From Hordeum vulgare subsp. vulgare (taxonomy: Eukaryota; Streptophyta; Magnoliopsida; Poales; Poaceae), in assembly GCF_904849725.1 (NCBI RefSeq), contig NC_058518.1, forward strand, positions 216,640,741 to 216,704,740: a stretch of DNA of 64,000 nt. The letters are read 5' to 3'. Shown here piece by piece: positions 53,237 to 64,000 of the stretch. The notes beneath the pieces are model-generated. The model had not been told where the DNA came from, made no database searches, and was given only the letters and a program-made list of their open reading frames with translations. The position numbers and the translations under genes were made by a program. How positions within the stretch are numbered: position 1 is the first letter of the stretch; each line of letters starts with the position of its first letter.

Positions 53237-53340
53237 TTCTCCCCTGGTTGTTTGGAACTCGCCCTCGAGTTATCTTCATAGAGCCCTTCTTCTAGATGGT
53301 AGAGACTCAAGTCCGCAACACTGGAAGTGTTGGATATACC

Positions 53341-55170
53341 TGTTAGGAAAGCAACTTATCTGTATTGAAGGCCCAAGGGGCATATATATATCACACATGA
53401 CTTGAGGTGCAAGGAAAGTAAACATAGACTAATAAGGACTCCTAGACTAATACTAATAGACTAATAAGGACTCCTAGACTAATACTAATACTTCCTAACC
53501 CCCCCCCCCCCCCCCCCTCAAATGCAAAGCGTATGCAATAGCATTGCATTTGAAGAAGTGTAATACTAAAAAACAATGATAATCCAAATCCGCGTCTTGA
53601 GAGTGTCGTTGTAGCATGAAGAGTCTTCAAAACCTGTCGAGTCGCCGAAGGAGAGAACGAAGAGATGGCACATCAGAGGTAGACACCGCATCACTTGAAG
53701 ATACAACATAAGTATCAAGAGAAGATGGGTTGTCAAAAGAAGATGGCACATCAAGAGAATAAAGCGTTGTGCAGAAAATCATAGTCCATGACAACCGTCG
53801 GCGAAAGAAACTCGACGGATAAGGCACGATGAACGTAGATCGACAATGCAAAAGAAGTCCAAAAAATCCTATAGAAAACAACAAGGGCAAGTAGGCCACA
53901 AAAGTTGCATAGAGAGGATCAGGACCGGAGAAAGGCTGACGGACTAAGGTATGGTGGACTCGCATGGCATGAGAAACACATAATATCGGCGGATTTGGTG
54001 GACGCAGCGGAAAAGAAGAAAGCTAAAAGCTAGGAAGCATACACGACACAAAGATGCAAAATCCATCGTGTATGCAGAAGACATTGTATTTTTTTAAGCT
54101 AAGCTGCGAAGTAGCAGCAGAAAGTAGCTAGAATAGTTGGTTCATGAATTGACCCGTCCTCAGTGGTGCCTGAGCAGACATGTTCAACCAGCTAGCTAGC
54201 ATCGCTGGTGCATGAATGGCTGGTGCAGGGTGGTTGAGTTGTAGCAGCCACCCGGGGCTGTGAGGCGACGTTGCAGCGGCCTTCGTGCGCAGCAGCGCTG
54301 GCCCGAGAGGAGAGCAGGGAGGCTGATGAGACAGCCCGGTGAAGCTGATTCGTCCAGTGGCACCACGACGGACGCCACGGCGGATCTGGCTACGTCAACA
54401 CCTCCCGCTCCGGCCAAGCCTGCGCATGCCTCCAGCACTGCGAAGAGTGCGACGACAACAGGGTCGTCCAGCGGCACCACAACGGACCGGGAGCCGGACG
54501 GACGTAGCGAGACAGGGAGCAGGTCGCGGCGGGTGGAGTTGATACCAGATCGAGGCAGCAGCGGCCTCCAGATCGAGGGAGCAGCGACCGAAACGAATCT
54601 CCAGGACGACCTCCGCCGCGCCACGGCCTTCATCCACGGCTGGAGGCGGTGGCGGCTGGAGGCGGTGGGGGATCCGGCGGGGCGGCGGCTTGAAGCTGGC
54701 GTCGATCCGACAGTAGGTGGTGGATCCGGGCAGCGGACAAGCTGGTAGCGGGATCCAGCTAGGGCCAGCGGACAGCATCGCGAGATCCGGCAGGGGCCGG
54801 TGGGATCCGGCCTGATCTGCAGCACCCGGGGACAAAGACCCGCGGGGGCCGGCGGGACCGGCTGAAGATCGGGAGCCGGCGGGAGATCGGGATCCGGCGG
54901 GAGATCGGGATCCAACGACGGGAACGGCGGCTGGAGCAGGAACGGGAAAAAAAATGGATCGTGAGGACGAGTTGCGGCGTCCGGAGACCTAAACCTAGGC
55001 TCTAATACTATGTTAGAAAAGCAACTTATTTGTATTGAAGGCCCAAGGGGCATATATTTATTACACATGACTTGAGGTGCAAGGAAAGTAAACATAGACT
55101 AATAAGGACTCCTAGACTAATACTAATAGACTAATAAGGACTCCTAGACTAATACTAATACTTCCTAACA
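53341..55170 (-). mobile_element. TRIM-like non-autonomous LTR retrotransposon, complete
   Basis: LTRs of 160 bp (53,341-53,500 and 55,011-55,170) with 4-5 differences, flanked by ATACC on both sides (53,336-53,340 and 55,171-55,175). On the minus strand the 5' LTR is followed by TAGTATTAGAGCC, a primer-binding site for initiator-Met tRNA (copia type), and the 3' LTR is preceded by a G-run of about 19. The internal 1.5 kb has no gag or pol domain. 1,830 bp in total. Confidence 0.9.
53501..55010 (-). other. Internal region of TRIM-like element with a 299-codon ORF of unknown nature
   Basis: The minus-strand ORF 55,095-54,196 starts in the LTR and crosses the primer site. It is Pro/Arg/Ser-rich (DPDLPPDPDLPPAPDLQPVP) without known domain. 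GC-rich codons in the middle (about 54,260-54,950) contrast with the AT-rich LTR side, so this part may be captured DNA. No evidence that it is translated. Confidence 0.45.
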
Positions 55171-56044
55171 ATACCCATGTCGCTTGGAAGATCTATCACA
55201 TAAGCATTATCATTTATCTTCCTCACGATAGAGAAGGGCCCATGCCTTCGCTGCCTAAGCTTCCCTTTAACACCTAAGGGCAGCCTCTCTTTTCGGAGGT
55301 AGACCACCACCTTATCACCAACTTGGAATGATTCCGGCCTCCTTTTGCAGTCAACAAGTTGTTTATACTTCTGATTTTGTGCTTCCAAAACACCATGAAT
55401 TTCTTCAAATAACTCGGTGTAATTATCAGCAAAGGACAATGCTGATTTTGAGTTTTCCCGTGATGGTAGCTTCACCAGGTCCACCACATGTGTTGGAACT
55501 TTAGTGTAGACAATGGAAAAAGGACTCCTTTCTGTGGATCTATGCTTGGAGTTGTTGTAGGAGAACTCCGCAAGAGATAAAGCCAAATCCCATTGTCCCT
55601 TTCTTTCTCCACAAATGCACCGGATCAGATTACCTAAAAATATGTTCGCCACTTCAGTTTGTCCATCTGTTTGTGGATGGGCAGTGCTAGAAAATTTCTA
55701 ATCGGTGTTGAATTGCTTCCACAAAGTGAGCCAAAATGCAGCAAGAAACTTGCTATCACAGTCTGAGACGATGGACCTTGGAACTCCATGAAGTCTGACC
55801 ACTTCTCGAAAGAATAGGTTTGCCACATGATGAGCATTCGTCGTCTTGCAGCATGGGATGAAATGAGCCATCTTAGAGAATCTATCCACGACCACAAACA
55901 TGGAATCACTCCCTCATCTTGTTCTTGGCAAACCCAAGACGAAGTCCATAGAGATGTCCTCCCATGGAGCAATAGGAACAGGCAAAGGCATGTATAACCC
56001 TGTGTTCTGCACTTGGCCTTTGCAGGTTTGACATATAGGGCGTC
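55155..56044 (-). pseudogene. Gypsy integrase, C-terminal half
   Basis: Frames on the minus strand: [20 protein letters not shown] and [20 protein letters not shown] (55,901-55,698, with Cys where the second catalytic Asp region usually has RD), then after a stop/frameshift the 55,652-55,155 ORF with RKGQWDLALSLAEFSYNNSK, FQVGDKVVVYLRKERLP and GPFSIVRKINDNAYVIDLP (GPY/F tail). Non-functional. The last codons lie left of the TRIM-like element at about 53,335-53,240 (DLSLYHLEEG then PGENDE and a stop). Confidence 0.85.
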
Positions 56045-57137
56045 TGTTAGAGCATATATCTCCATATGTGGTTTTGGTAATTGATGACAATTCCTATGGA
56101 ATAATGGTTGCCTTAAGTTACATTCATAGGATTTGTCCATAGGCACTTCTTGAAGTCCATCTGTTGGGTTCAAGGAGTTTATATGATGACCAAGATGGTA
56201 TTCAAGGTATTATCCAAAGAATGGTCATAGAGACACATGGTTGATCAAGATCTCAGACAAAGAGTAAATCAAGATGATCAACACACAAAGCGTACAAGAT
56301 GTACCGAGAGGGATGAAGTGATCCCATGGTATGGTAAGCATTGTCCATTACGTGTTTTGTACTAACCCATGGTCTTCGTGAGAGTTCTATGTGGGGGTTA
56401 GGTGTGTTTCCATGGGCTTGCGTCAAAGGGAAGATCTCATACAACCCATGAAGTATGACGTCAAGTTGTGATCGTCATCAAGATTGCGATGTGCAAGTTC
56501 AAGTCGATCAGCACGAAGATATCATGCTTAAAGCTTGCCGTCCATTGTGGAGGCAATGGACTTGTGAAGATATGCTGAAGAGTGGCTCACCCATAGTGAG
56601 TATGGGGGAGCAATTAACTAGTCTTCATCAAGCCAACGCAATCAAGAAAGGTGGTCCATCTTGAGGAAGCCAAGATCATCATCATCTAGCTCAAGAGGAC
56701 GAAGTGCAAGGTATAGGTTTGCCCTTGATAGGTTTTCTGTTTATGATAGATTGCTGTACTATCAAGGGGGGCTCTCAAGTGAGTAGCTTGATCGTATCAT
56801 TCGTTAAGAGCTCAAACCATTTGCATCCTTGCATCATACTTCTTGGTTCTTGTTTGTTGTTTCTCTTTGTGAGTTTTAGAGCTTATGGTCATCTTCGTGA
56901 CAAGCTCGAGTTCATCGAAAACGGAGTCCATATGCATCTACTATGATGTTTTCGATGTTAGAGTTTTTGCCGGTTCTTCATTCATAGAGGACTCACATCT
57001 CTATATCATTGGCATTTTCATATCTGCATGATCTTAAGATTTCCAGTCGCTGTTTGGATAGCTCTTGTCGTCCTGAATCCAACAAGCTTGGGTTTGCTCG
57101 ATTCGGAGCTCGTATGCGAAAGTTATGGCTGTTTCTG

Positions 57138-57512
57138 TGGCGAGCGGTAGTACCGCTAGAGCTGGCGGTAGTACCGCTGGCCCTAGCGGTAGTACCGCTA
57201 GAGCTGGCGGTAGTACCGCTGGCCCAGCGGTACTACCGCCCCTGGCCAGCGGTAGTACCGCTCCAAGTTTTTAGTACCGTCATCTTTGCGGTTGTACTGC
57301 GTCGGACATTTTTGCGAAGACTTTCGTGACGGTGGCAGTGCCTTTGCACTACCAGGGGCCAGCGTTAGTACCGCTGGAGTGCCAGCGGTAGTACCGCTGC
57401 AACCAGCGGTAGTACCGCTAGCCGTCGGTAGTACCGCCCCTGGTCAGCGGTAGTACCGCTGGAATGCCAGCGGTAGTACCGCTGCAGCCAGCGGTAGTAC
57501 CGCTGGAGCTCG
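57138..57512. repeat. Palindromic minisatellite AGCGGTAGTACCGCT
   Basis: About 13 copies, plus one degenerate, of the 15 bp core (7 bp arms around one base) joined by 6-10 bp spacers such as AGAGCTGG, GGCCC and GGAATGCC. One copy is reversed (AGCGGTACTACCGCC, about 57,220). A spacer of some 100 bp (57,266-57,360) splits the array into two blocks. Lies upstream of the putative TATA box. Confidence 0.95.
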
Positions 57513-58089
57513 GGCAAAGAGTGGGAAAACGGTTGGATTTTCCCCCCACTATATAAAGGGGGTCTTCTTCCCCCTTGGTCTTATCTATCCATTGAGCTCT
57601 TGTTCTACCTCCATTGTTGACATTCTTAGAGCTTGCTTACTCTCAATCCCTCCAATGATTCTTGCTTGTTCTTGAGGGAAAAGAGAGAGGAGATCTAGAT
57701 CCACAACTCCACCAATCACTTTCTCCTCTATGTGAGGGGAACCCCTTGGATCTTGATCTTGGAGTTCTTTGTGAGCTCCTTGTTCTTCCTCTCATATTTC
57801 TCCATAGCTTTCGTTGTTGTGGAGGGATTTGAGTGTGAGGGACTTGACCACTTCGTGTGTTCTTGCCATTGCATTAGTTGCATCGGTTTGAGTTCTCCAC
57901 GGTGATACGTGGAAGTGAAGTTTGAGAAGCTTATTACCTTTCTTACTTAGTACCCTAGATATTGTTCTTCGCGGATGCTTTGGCGTCCTAGAAGCTTGGT
58001 GGTGTCTCGGAGCTCAATCATTGTGGTGTGGAGCTCCGGGCAAGTGTCGGGGTCTCCAATTAGGTTGTGGAGATTGCCCCGAGCAATTT

Positions 58090-58195
58090 GTACGGGTACC
58101 GGTAACCGCCCCCAAGGGTTGCAACGTGTACGGGTTCGGTGACCGCCCCCAAGGTTTGCCATTTGTACGGGTTCGGTGACCGCCCTCAAGGGTCC
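58090..58195 (+). repeat. Short tandem repeat GTACGGGTTCGGTGACCGCC
   Basis: Three units of about 45 bp: ACGGGTACCGGTAACCGCCC, then two of ACGGGTTCGGTGACCGCC, each followed by (C)CTCAAGG or CCCAAGG. Confidence 0.85.
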
Positions 58196-58623
58196 CTTAG
58201 TGGAATCACGACATCTTGCATTGTGCGAGGGCGTGAGGAGATTACGGTGGCCTTAGTGGCATCTTGGGGAGCATTGTGCCTCCACACCGCTCTAACGGAG
58301 ATTAGCATCCGCGAGGGTGTGAACTTCGGGATACATCATCGTCTCCCCGTGCCTCGGTTATCTCTTACCCGAACCCTTTACTTATGCACTTTACTTTGTG
58401 ATAGACATATTGTTTATTGTAATATATCTTGCTATCACTTAGTTGTTTATCTTGCTTAGCATAAGTTGTTGGTGCACATAGGTGAGCCTAGTTGTTTGTA
58501 GGTTTTGTGCTTGACATATTAAACGTTAGTTTTATTCCGCATTTGTTCAAGCCTAAACCTTAATTATTTTAAAGCGCCTATTCACACCCCCCCCCCTCTA
58601 GGCGACATCCACATCCTTTCAAT

Positions 58624-58635
58624 TGGTATCAGAGC
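58624..58635 (+). other. Primer-binding site
   Basis: TGGTATCAGAGC, complementary to the 3' end of initiator-Met tRNA, 2 bases after the LTR; it primes minus-strand DNA synthesis in copia elements. Confidence 0.95.
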
Positions 58636-58676
58636 TAGGTCTCTCTTTATTAGGTTTAACCACCTAGAGAGTAAGG

Positions 58677-61017
58677 ATGTCGACTAGGGGTTTAGGATCC
58701 ACTAACACTCTTAGTTTCGATGGTACAAATTTTGATGTTTGGGTAATTCGCATGCTTAATCACTTTCGGGTCTTGGACCCAAATTTAGAGCGAATTGTAG
58801 ATATGGGTTTTTCTCCTCCAAAGGATTCTCAAAATATATCCTTAGAGGATGAGAAAAACTCTTATCTCAATGCTCAAGCTTCTAATGTGCTTTTTGATGC
58901 TTTGAGCAATGTAGTTATATTTCAACTCATGCCATTCCGGGATACTCATGAATTGTGGACAAAGCTTCAAGATAAATATGGTGTGTCCAAGATTTGTAGG
59001 GATGATTGTTCTCCCTCCACCTCCGGTCGTGTGGTCTTCTCAACTTCATCTACTTCACCTACATGTGGATTGCCACAAGGTAATGATATGTGAGTAGTGG
59101 TGACCATTGCAATAATGAAAGTGGGTTTATTGTTGATGATCCTTCATCACTATATTATTGCAATGCTTCATCTTTGGGCGTTAACACTTCGAGCACTCTA
59201 AATGTGTCACATGCTTGTGTTGCTAGTCCGTGCATATCATGTAAAAACTGCGTGTCTAAATCTCATGATGATATGCCTCCTATATCTTGTTGCCATGATA
59301 AAAATGTATATATTTCCTCGAGTTGTTGTGCTAACAATGTAGAGGAAATTCATCACTCCATGGAACAAGATGTGGCCTTGAATGATGCTTCAAGGGATCC
59401 TACATCATCATCTATTATGACTCACTTTTGCCTTATGGCTAAGGCTTCAAAGGTATCTCCTACTTTGAATTCCAATATATCTCATGATGATGATGTTGAT
59501 GATAATGGGGATGAGGATAATGATAAAGAGAGTGATAATATTGCATCCTTAAAAATTAAGGGTGAAATGATTTTTAAATCTCTTTATAAGAATAAACTTG
59601 CTCGTTCCAACTTCTTGGAAATCATGTCTATTGCCACTGAGGGCAAGAAATACATTGAGGAGTTGGAAGCTCATCTTGAGGAGCATGAGGCCACCATTGA
59701 GACAATGGAAGGTCATGAGCGTGATTACGCTAATGAGATCGCAGAGCTATCTCAAGCTCTTGATAATGAACAAACCACCAAGGTATCTCTTGAGGAAACC
59801 TTTGCTCTAGAATTATCTAGATTAAAGGGATCTCTTGAGGACTATGAGCACCTCGAAAATGGCTCAAGGGCTATTAAGAGCTCGCTCATCGAACTCACCG
59901 AGTCTCATGCTCAACTTGAAGCTTCATATGCTAAAGAGCTTGCCAAGGTGCCCTCTCCTCTTATTGCTAATGATGATGCTTGTGCTACTAACTCTACTTC
60001 TTGTGAAGCATCCATTTTAAAGGAGAATGTTGAGCTAAGGGCTCAACTTGAGTTGCTATCTAGCAATTATGGAAAATTGGAAGAAAGTCATGTAATGCTC
60101 ACAAACTCTCATGATGATCTTCTAGCATCCCATAATGTGCTAAAATTAGCTCATGAGGCTATTACTACCAAGGTAACATCGAGTGAGCCTCATGTGGACA
60201 TTAGCACTACTTCTAGTCAAAAAGCTATATTGCCATGTGCTAGTCCTTGTAATTCATCTACTCATAATGTTGCTACATCTTGTGATGAATTACTTTCCAT
60301 GCCTTGTTGCTCTAACAATGAAGCTTATACTTCCTCTAGTACTTGTGATGATACTAACCATGTAGAGGAAATCAATGAGCTCAAGGCCCAGTCACTTCCT
60401 TGAAGAAAGACTTGAAAAAGAGGCATGAAGGGATGTCCACACTCAACAATGTCTTGTGTGGACAAAAATCCCCGAATGATAAGAATGGACTTGGATTCAA
60501 CTCCAACAAGAAGAAGAAGTCCAAAAGCTTCAAGAAGAAGGGCCAAGAACAAGTCAAGAATTTGGCCAAGATTATTTGCTTCAAGTGCAAAATTGAAAGG
60601 CACCATGTTAGATCTTGCCCACTAGAGAAGAAGCCCCAAAGTCACAAGCAACAAGGGAAGAGGCCACAAGTGCACTCACATACTCAACTACAAGTTGAAG
60701 AAAGGCCCCTTCCTAAGAAGAACCAAGCCAACACTCCTCATGTTGAGAAATCAATAGGGAAGAAATTAAAGGGTAGATGTTGCTACTTATGTCGTGAGAA
60801 GGGTCACTTCGCTTCTTCTTGCACGAGAGGTAATTTATCCAACCCAATCATTATTGATGATATCTATTCTCTTGGTAAGGATAAGGTTGGCAATGTGTTT
60901 GCCAAGTTTGTTGGTACTCAAAGTGGTGTCAAGAAAAGTACCATTTGGGTTGCCAAGCCTATTGTGACTAACCTCTTAGGACCCAACGTGGTTGGGGACC
61001 AACAAGTTCAAACTTGA
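58677..61017 (+). pseudogene. gag of large copia element with coiled-coil extension
   Basis: Three overlapping frames (58,677-59,093; 59,090-60,403; 60,400-61,017) that each would join by a one-base shift. Frame 1: copia capsid (FDGTNFDVWVIRMLNHFRVL, HELWTKLQDKYGVSK). Frame 2: Cys/Ser-rich stretch, acidic DDDVDDNGDEDNDKESD, then a heptad-type coiled coil (YIEELEAHLEEHEATIETME and on, about residues 175-350). Frame 3: two zinc knuckles, CFKCKIERHHVRSC and CYLCREKGHFASSC, and stop after GDQQVQT. The shift at about 60,388 looks like loss of one A in a GCCCA(A)GTC context. Would form virus-like particles if intact. Confidence 0.85.
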
Positions 61018-64000
61018 TCAATAGGTGAATTTGGAGGACATTAGAGACTTGGATACATAATGAAGAATTAAGGGATCTTCATCATTCATATTATCTCAAG
61101 CCAAGTCATTTGGATTATCAAGTTTCTATCTTATATCCAATGTGCCTCCTTACGATAACTTGTACTTAAACTATTTACATTGTTAGTTGCTTGCCCCTTT
61201 TGCATGTTGTGGTTTTGTACCTTGCATGTGTTTGTATATGTTGTGCTTCCAACTTGCTTATCTTGAGTAAGCGAATATGTGTATGTTGGTTTGCATATCA
61301 TGTACATGTGAGTCTTGTATTGAGCCTTATTGCATCTTGTTTGTACCTTTGATTGGCTCTTGTGAGAGATTAATGGATTATTTCATTATGGGGGAGTGAT
61401 GTGCTTTGCACACCTCACGATCCTATAAATATGTATACATGGGAAATACCACTTAGTATTGATATTTCAAGATTATCTAGCTTCTATGTGGTATCTCGTA
61501 CTCATGAGAAATTCAAATTGTAAATGGTCCATTAATTGTCTCTTGTTGGTTTTTCGTTTGCCACTTATTAATATTGTTGGGTTATCACATTATGGGGGAG
61601 TAATATGCTATGTGCATATTACAAGACTAGAAAATGTGTACATTTGAGGTATTGCCACTTAGTGTTGATATTGTAAATTATCTTGTTCCTAGGTGGCATG
61701 TTTGCTCTACAAGTGTCATTTGCTTGCGTTTTATGGGTAAAGATGATCTTGGATATATTTGCGATCTACCAATGAGTATCATTTCCAAAATACTTCTTGT
61801 CCTTAACAATTGGTATTCCCATCATGTGGTAGAAATTGCTAACCATCTTTACATTAGATTTTGTGTTTCGTTTGTCTTCCTTGCCTCTTGTGGATCTATT
61901 TTAACTTGTCTAGTGTTTTTATAGATATAGAGAAAGTGATGATCCCATCTTGTGCATTTTGTATTTAAATACAAATTCTATATAATGCACAACCCTTGGG
62001 GGAGCTATCTTATTTTCTTTAGAACACTCTTTTTATTCGCCCATCATAAAATCTTTTGATCCCCATCAAGCGTATGTTGATGGGAGGCAAGTCTTGCTCT
62101 TTATGATGCTTTGTGCCATCATGAAAATTTGTCGAGGGTTTGGTTTGTTGGAACCTAGCTCTCTTTTGGAAACTAGATACCTCGTGTCTGTTTTCCTTCA
62201 ATTGGTATCTTGTTTCCTTTTTGTTTGGCATGTGTCAATGGATATCTCATGCCTTGTTGTATATTTTAATTGATATCCCTCAAGTGATAGTTTTTCATTT
62301 GCTATCTTATTATCACTTGATACCTTGTCTTTTGGTATCTTATCAACTATATGTCGATTGGATTCTTGAAAGCCTTGAGCATGCATATTTACTATATGTA
62401 TTTCCTTTGGCATGCTTTCTTTCTTTGACCCAATATATAGGGGAAACTCCACCTTGTCATAAAATGGCTAACGTGTGTATGAAATTCAAATTCATATCTA
62501 TATGCACATATGTATGTGGAGTTTGTCCTATGTATTGTTGGTTTTCTAACTCTTTGGTCCCAATGAGTTTGGGCACCATTTTGTTTGTTTTGTTGTTCCA
62601 GGAACAATTGGAGATGCATTGGATGCTCGGCTCACCTATAAGGAAGGTGTTGAGACCATGTGATTATTGAAGTCAAGTTAGGATGATCAAAGAACAACTA
62701 TCTACTACATCAATCCAATGTTGTCTCGGTAACAAATATCTACTTCATGCATTCTTTTCTTGCAAAGGCCCCTGTCTTTTCTTTACAGGTTGCATCATGG
62801 CATGAATCTCTTGATTCGTTCTTGTAGTACTTGTTTCCTTTCTCAAAGCATCCTAACGATGATGTCTTATTACTAGTTGGGATGTCTTTGATGTTCGTAT
62901 GTTGGAAGCTCATATTGTACAATAAGAAAATATTAGGCCATGTGCTATGCTTCCAAGCAAAAGATTTTATTGATATATTTATGACTTCCTTTTGGATATC
63001 TAGTTTGTTCCTTCTTGTAACCATTTCGTGTGTACATTCTTCTTTGTGGATATATATCATCATAATTGTCTTCTACTTAGAATCTTTTACACATGAGAGA
63101 AGTTACATCTCTAATTGATATCCTCTTTTCTTTTACGTCCACTGTTGCATTTCCTTTTTCAGTTTTTGATGGCTTCGTGAAAGGATTTGTCTTGAGTGCG
63201 TATCTTATTTTCCTACATCTTGATGCACTCTTTGGCCGTGAAGATTATTTTTCCTCATGCCTGTCTTGATGAGGGTTTTGCCATTTGATCGGTATCCCCC
63301 CTCTCTTAACAAGGTTCTTATTTCCTTTCTTCACCATGGGTTGTCACAAACGTTGGTTCTTATTTTGTTTATTAGTAAGCTTGTGAACCCATTTTCTAGT
63401 ATGTGTGTGTGGGAATGATATGTCTTGCACTTTGTGTCTCATTTCATCAAGACTATGTTGATGAGTAATGTTCATCCTTATCTTAGTCTTCTCAAATGCC
63501 CTGCCATGACTCACACACATTATTTTGGTTGAGCCTAATCTTAAGTTGCTTCTTTTACATGTTGCTCAACCACTTGTTTTGTGCAAGAGATTTGCTTATT
63601 GTGTCATCTTTCTTCTTGCACCCGTTGTGTGTTTTTATTAATTTTGGGGGAGCAACGATCCTATTTTGTGCACTTGTATCATATACAAAAATCTCTTATT
63701 AGTGCACAAATCATGGGGAGCTTCTCTAGTTTTGATAAAACACTCCGTTGCTTTTATCATAATATCTTTTATTCATGTGGTTCAAAGGACCATATGATTG
63801 TTTGTTCCATCCGGTATCTTTTGATTGTTTGCCTCTATTTTGGTATGTCCTTGTGGCATACAATTCTTTTATTTGCAATCTTTGGGTCCTCAATATAGTT
63901 TGTTTTCCTCCAACTACTTATCATTGTATTTGTATATTTCTTTGCACTAATTTGCTGAGAAGTACACACTTTTTGGAGGACCACCAAATATATTGGCTTT
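61018..64000 (+). other. Long non-coding internal section of the large copia element
   Basis: AT-rich, ORFs up to 176 codons but hydrophobic and low-complexity, without domain. TGGGGGAG blocks recur near 61,389, 61,591, 61,998 and 63,645, each in a context of a T-rich stretch, TGCAC or GCACA motifs and direct or inverted short repeats, which suggests decayed tandem units. No pol motif before the end of the window. Confidence 0.6.

Larger units (their letters stand above)
52749..56044 (-). mobile_element. Ty3/gypsy element, 3' part, interrupted by a TRIM-like element
   Basis: 3' LTR at 52,749-53,236, preceded on the minus strand by a purine tract AGGGGAGAA, and pol coding DNA up to 56,044, where the large copia LTR begins. 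The TRIM-like element (53,341-55,170) is nested in its pol with ATACC target duplication. RT and gag would lie beyond the copia insertion. Confidence 0.8.
56045..58621 (+). repeat. 5' LTR of large copia element (2,577 bp)
   Basis: TGTTAGAGCATATATCTCC to CCACATCCTTTCA. A TATA-like CACTATATAAAGGGGG at about 57,547 marks the promoter. It contains two minisatellites (57,138-57,512 and 58,090-58,195) and a C-rich run near its 3' end, a trait shared with the LTR at 10,528-12,357. Confidence 0.85.
56045..64000 (+). mobile_element. Large Ty1/copia element (Maximus-like), 5' part
   Basis: A 2.58 kb 5' LTR, the primer-binding site ATTGGTATCAGAGC, gag with a long coiled-coil extension, and then a non-coding stretch of about 3 kb up to the window end. 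pol is not reached. Very long LTRs and long non-coding sections are known in Triticeae copia families such as Maximus; the name is a guess from memory. It inserted into the gypsy element at 56,044. Confidence 0.8.

Noticed and set aside
54196..55095. 299-codon ORF as a gag protein
   Set aside because: It begins in the LTR and crosses the primer-binding site; no capsid or zinc motif. Kept only as an ORF of unknown nature.
57138..57512. CRISPR-like array
   Set aside because: Repeats are 15 bp palindromes with spacers of 6-10 bp, some repeated; there are no cas genes and the DNA is from a plant LTR.
62140..62670. 176-codon ORF in the right-hand non-coding section
   Set aside because: Hydrophobic, low complexity, no domain and no related frame in other parts of the element; typical of T-rich DNA.

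Overview
This 64 kb window looks like chromosomal DNA of a Triticeae grass (wheat, Aegilops, rye or barley type). It is mostly nested transposable elements of kinds typical of that tribe: a BARE-1/Angela-like copia LTR, Stowaway MITEs, a PIF/Harbinger element, a Helitron ending in CTAG, RTE-clade LINE pieces, and a copia element with a very long LTR and a coiled-coil gag. No rRNA, CRISPR array or bacterial operon is present. Family names were assigned from memory of motifs, not from a search.

The main result is a host gene hidden among the repeats. On the minus strand, thirteen short exons between 51,686 and 19,690 join in a continuous reading frame with GT-AG introns and no stop until a terminal TGA. 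They encode about 300 residues of a GOLD-domain protein; the 5' part is not seen. Three introns have been swollen to 8-11 kb by transposons: intron 12 holds a copia element with a second copia inside it; intron 10 holds an LTR, an RTE LINE, a TRIM-like element, a DUF936 gene fragment, a satellite-like array and MITEs; intron 9 holds MITEs, a copia tail, a B3-domain fragment, a Helitron and a Ty3/gypsy chromovirus.

Layout: 1-4,998 Angela-like copia (minus, broken); 4,999-9,885 Ty3/gypsy remnants, including a 1.5 kb inverted repeat of two LTR-like arms; 9,886-12,357 3' end and LTR of a further element carrying a hairpin MITE; 12,358-14,744 unassigned repeat-like DNA; 14,748-16,814 PIF/Harbinger element with TAA target duplication; 17,061-19,175 minisatellite-bearing repeat with an ~869 bp tandem duplication; 19,340-51,686 the host gene and its introns; 51,690-56,044 RTE LINE fragment, a gypsy 3' end and a nested TRIM-like element; 56,045-64,000 5' LTR, gag and long non-coding section of a large copia element running off the window.

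The protein-coding transposon genes are nearly all broken. The most intact is the inner copia (20,707-25,838): one uninterrupted 1,269-codon gag-pol frame followed by a single in-frame TGA before RNase H, with LTRs differing at 4 of 321 positions. The host-gene exons, in contrast, are clean. The gene may therefore still be expressed across its large introns, or may have lost function only recently through its 5' end, which an RTE LINE tail touches.
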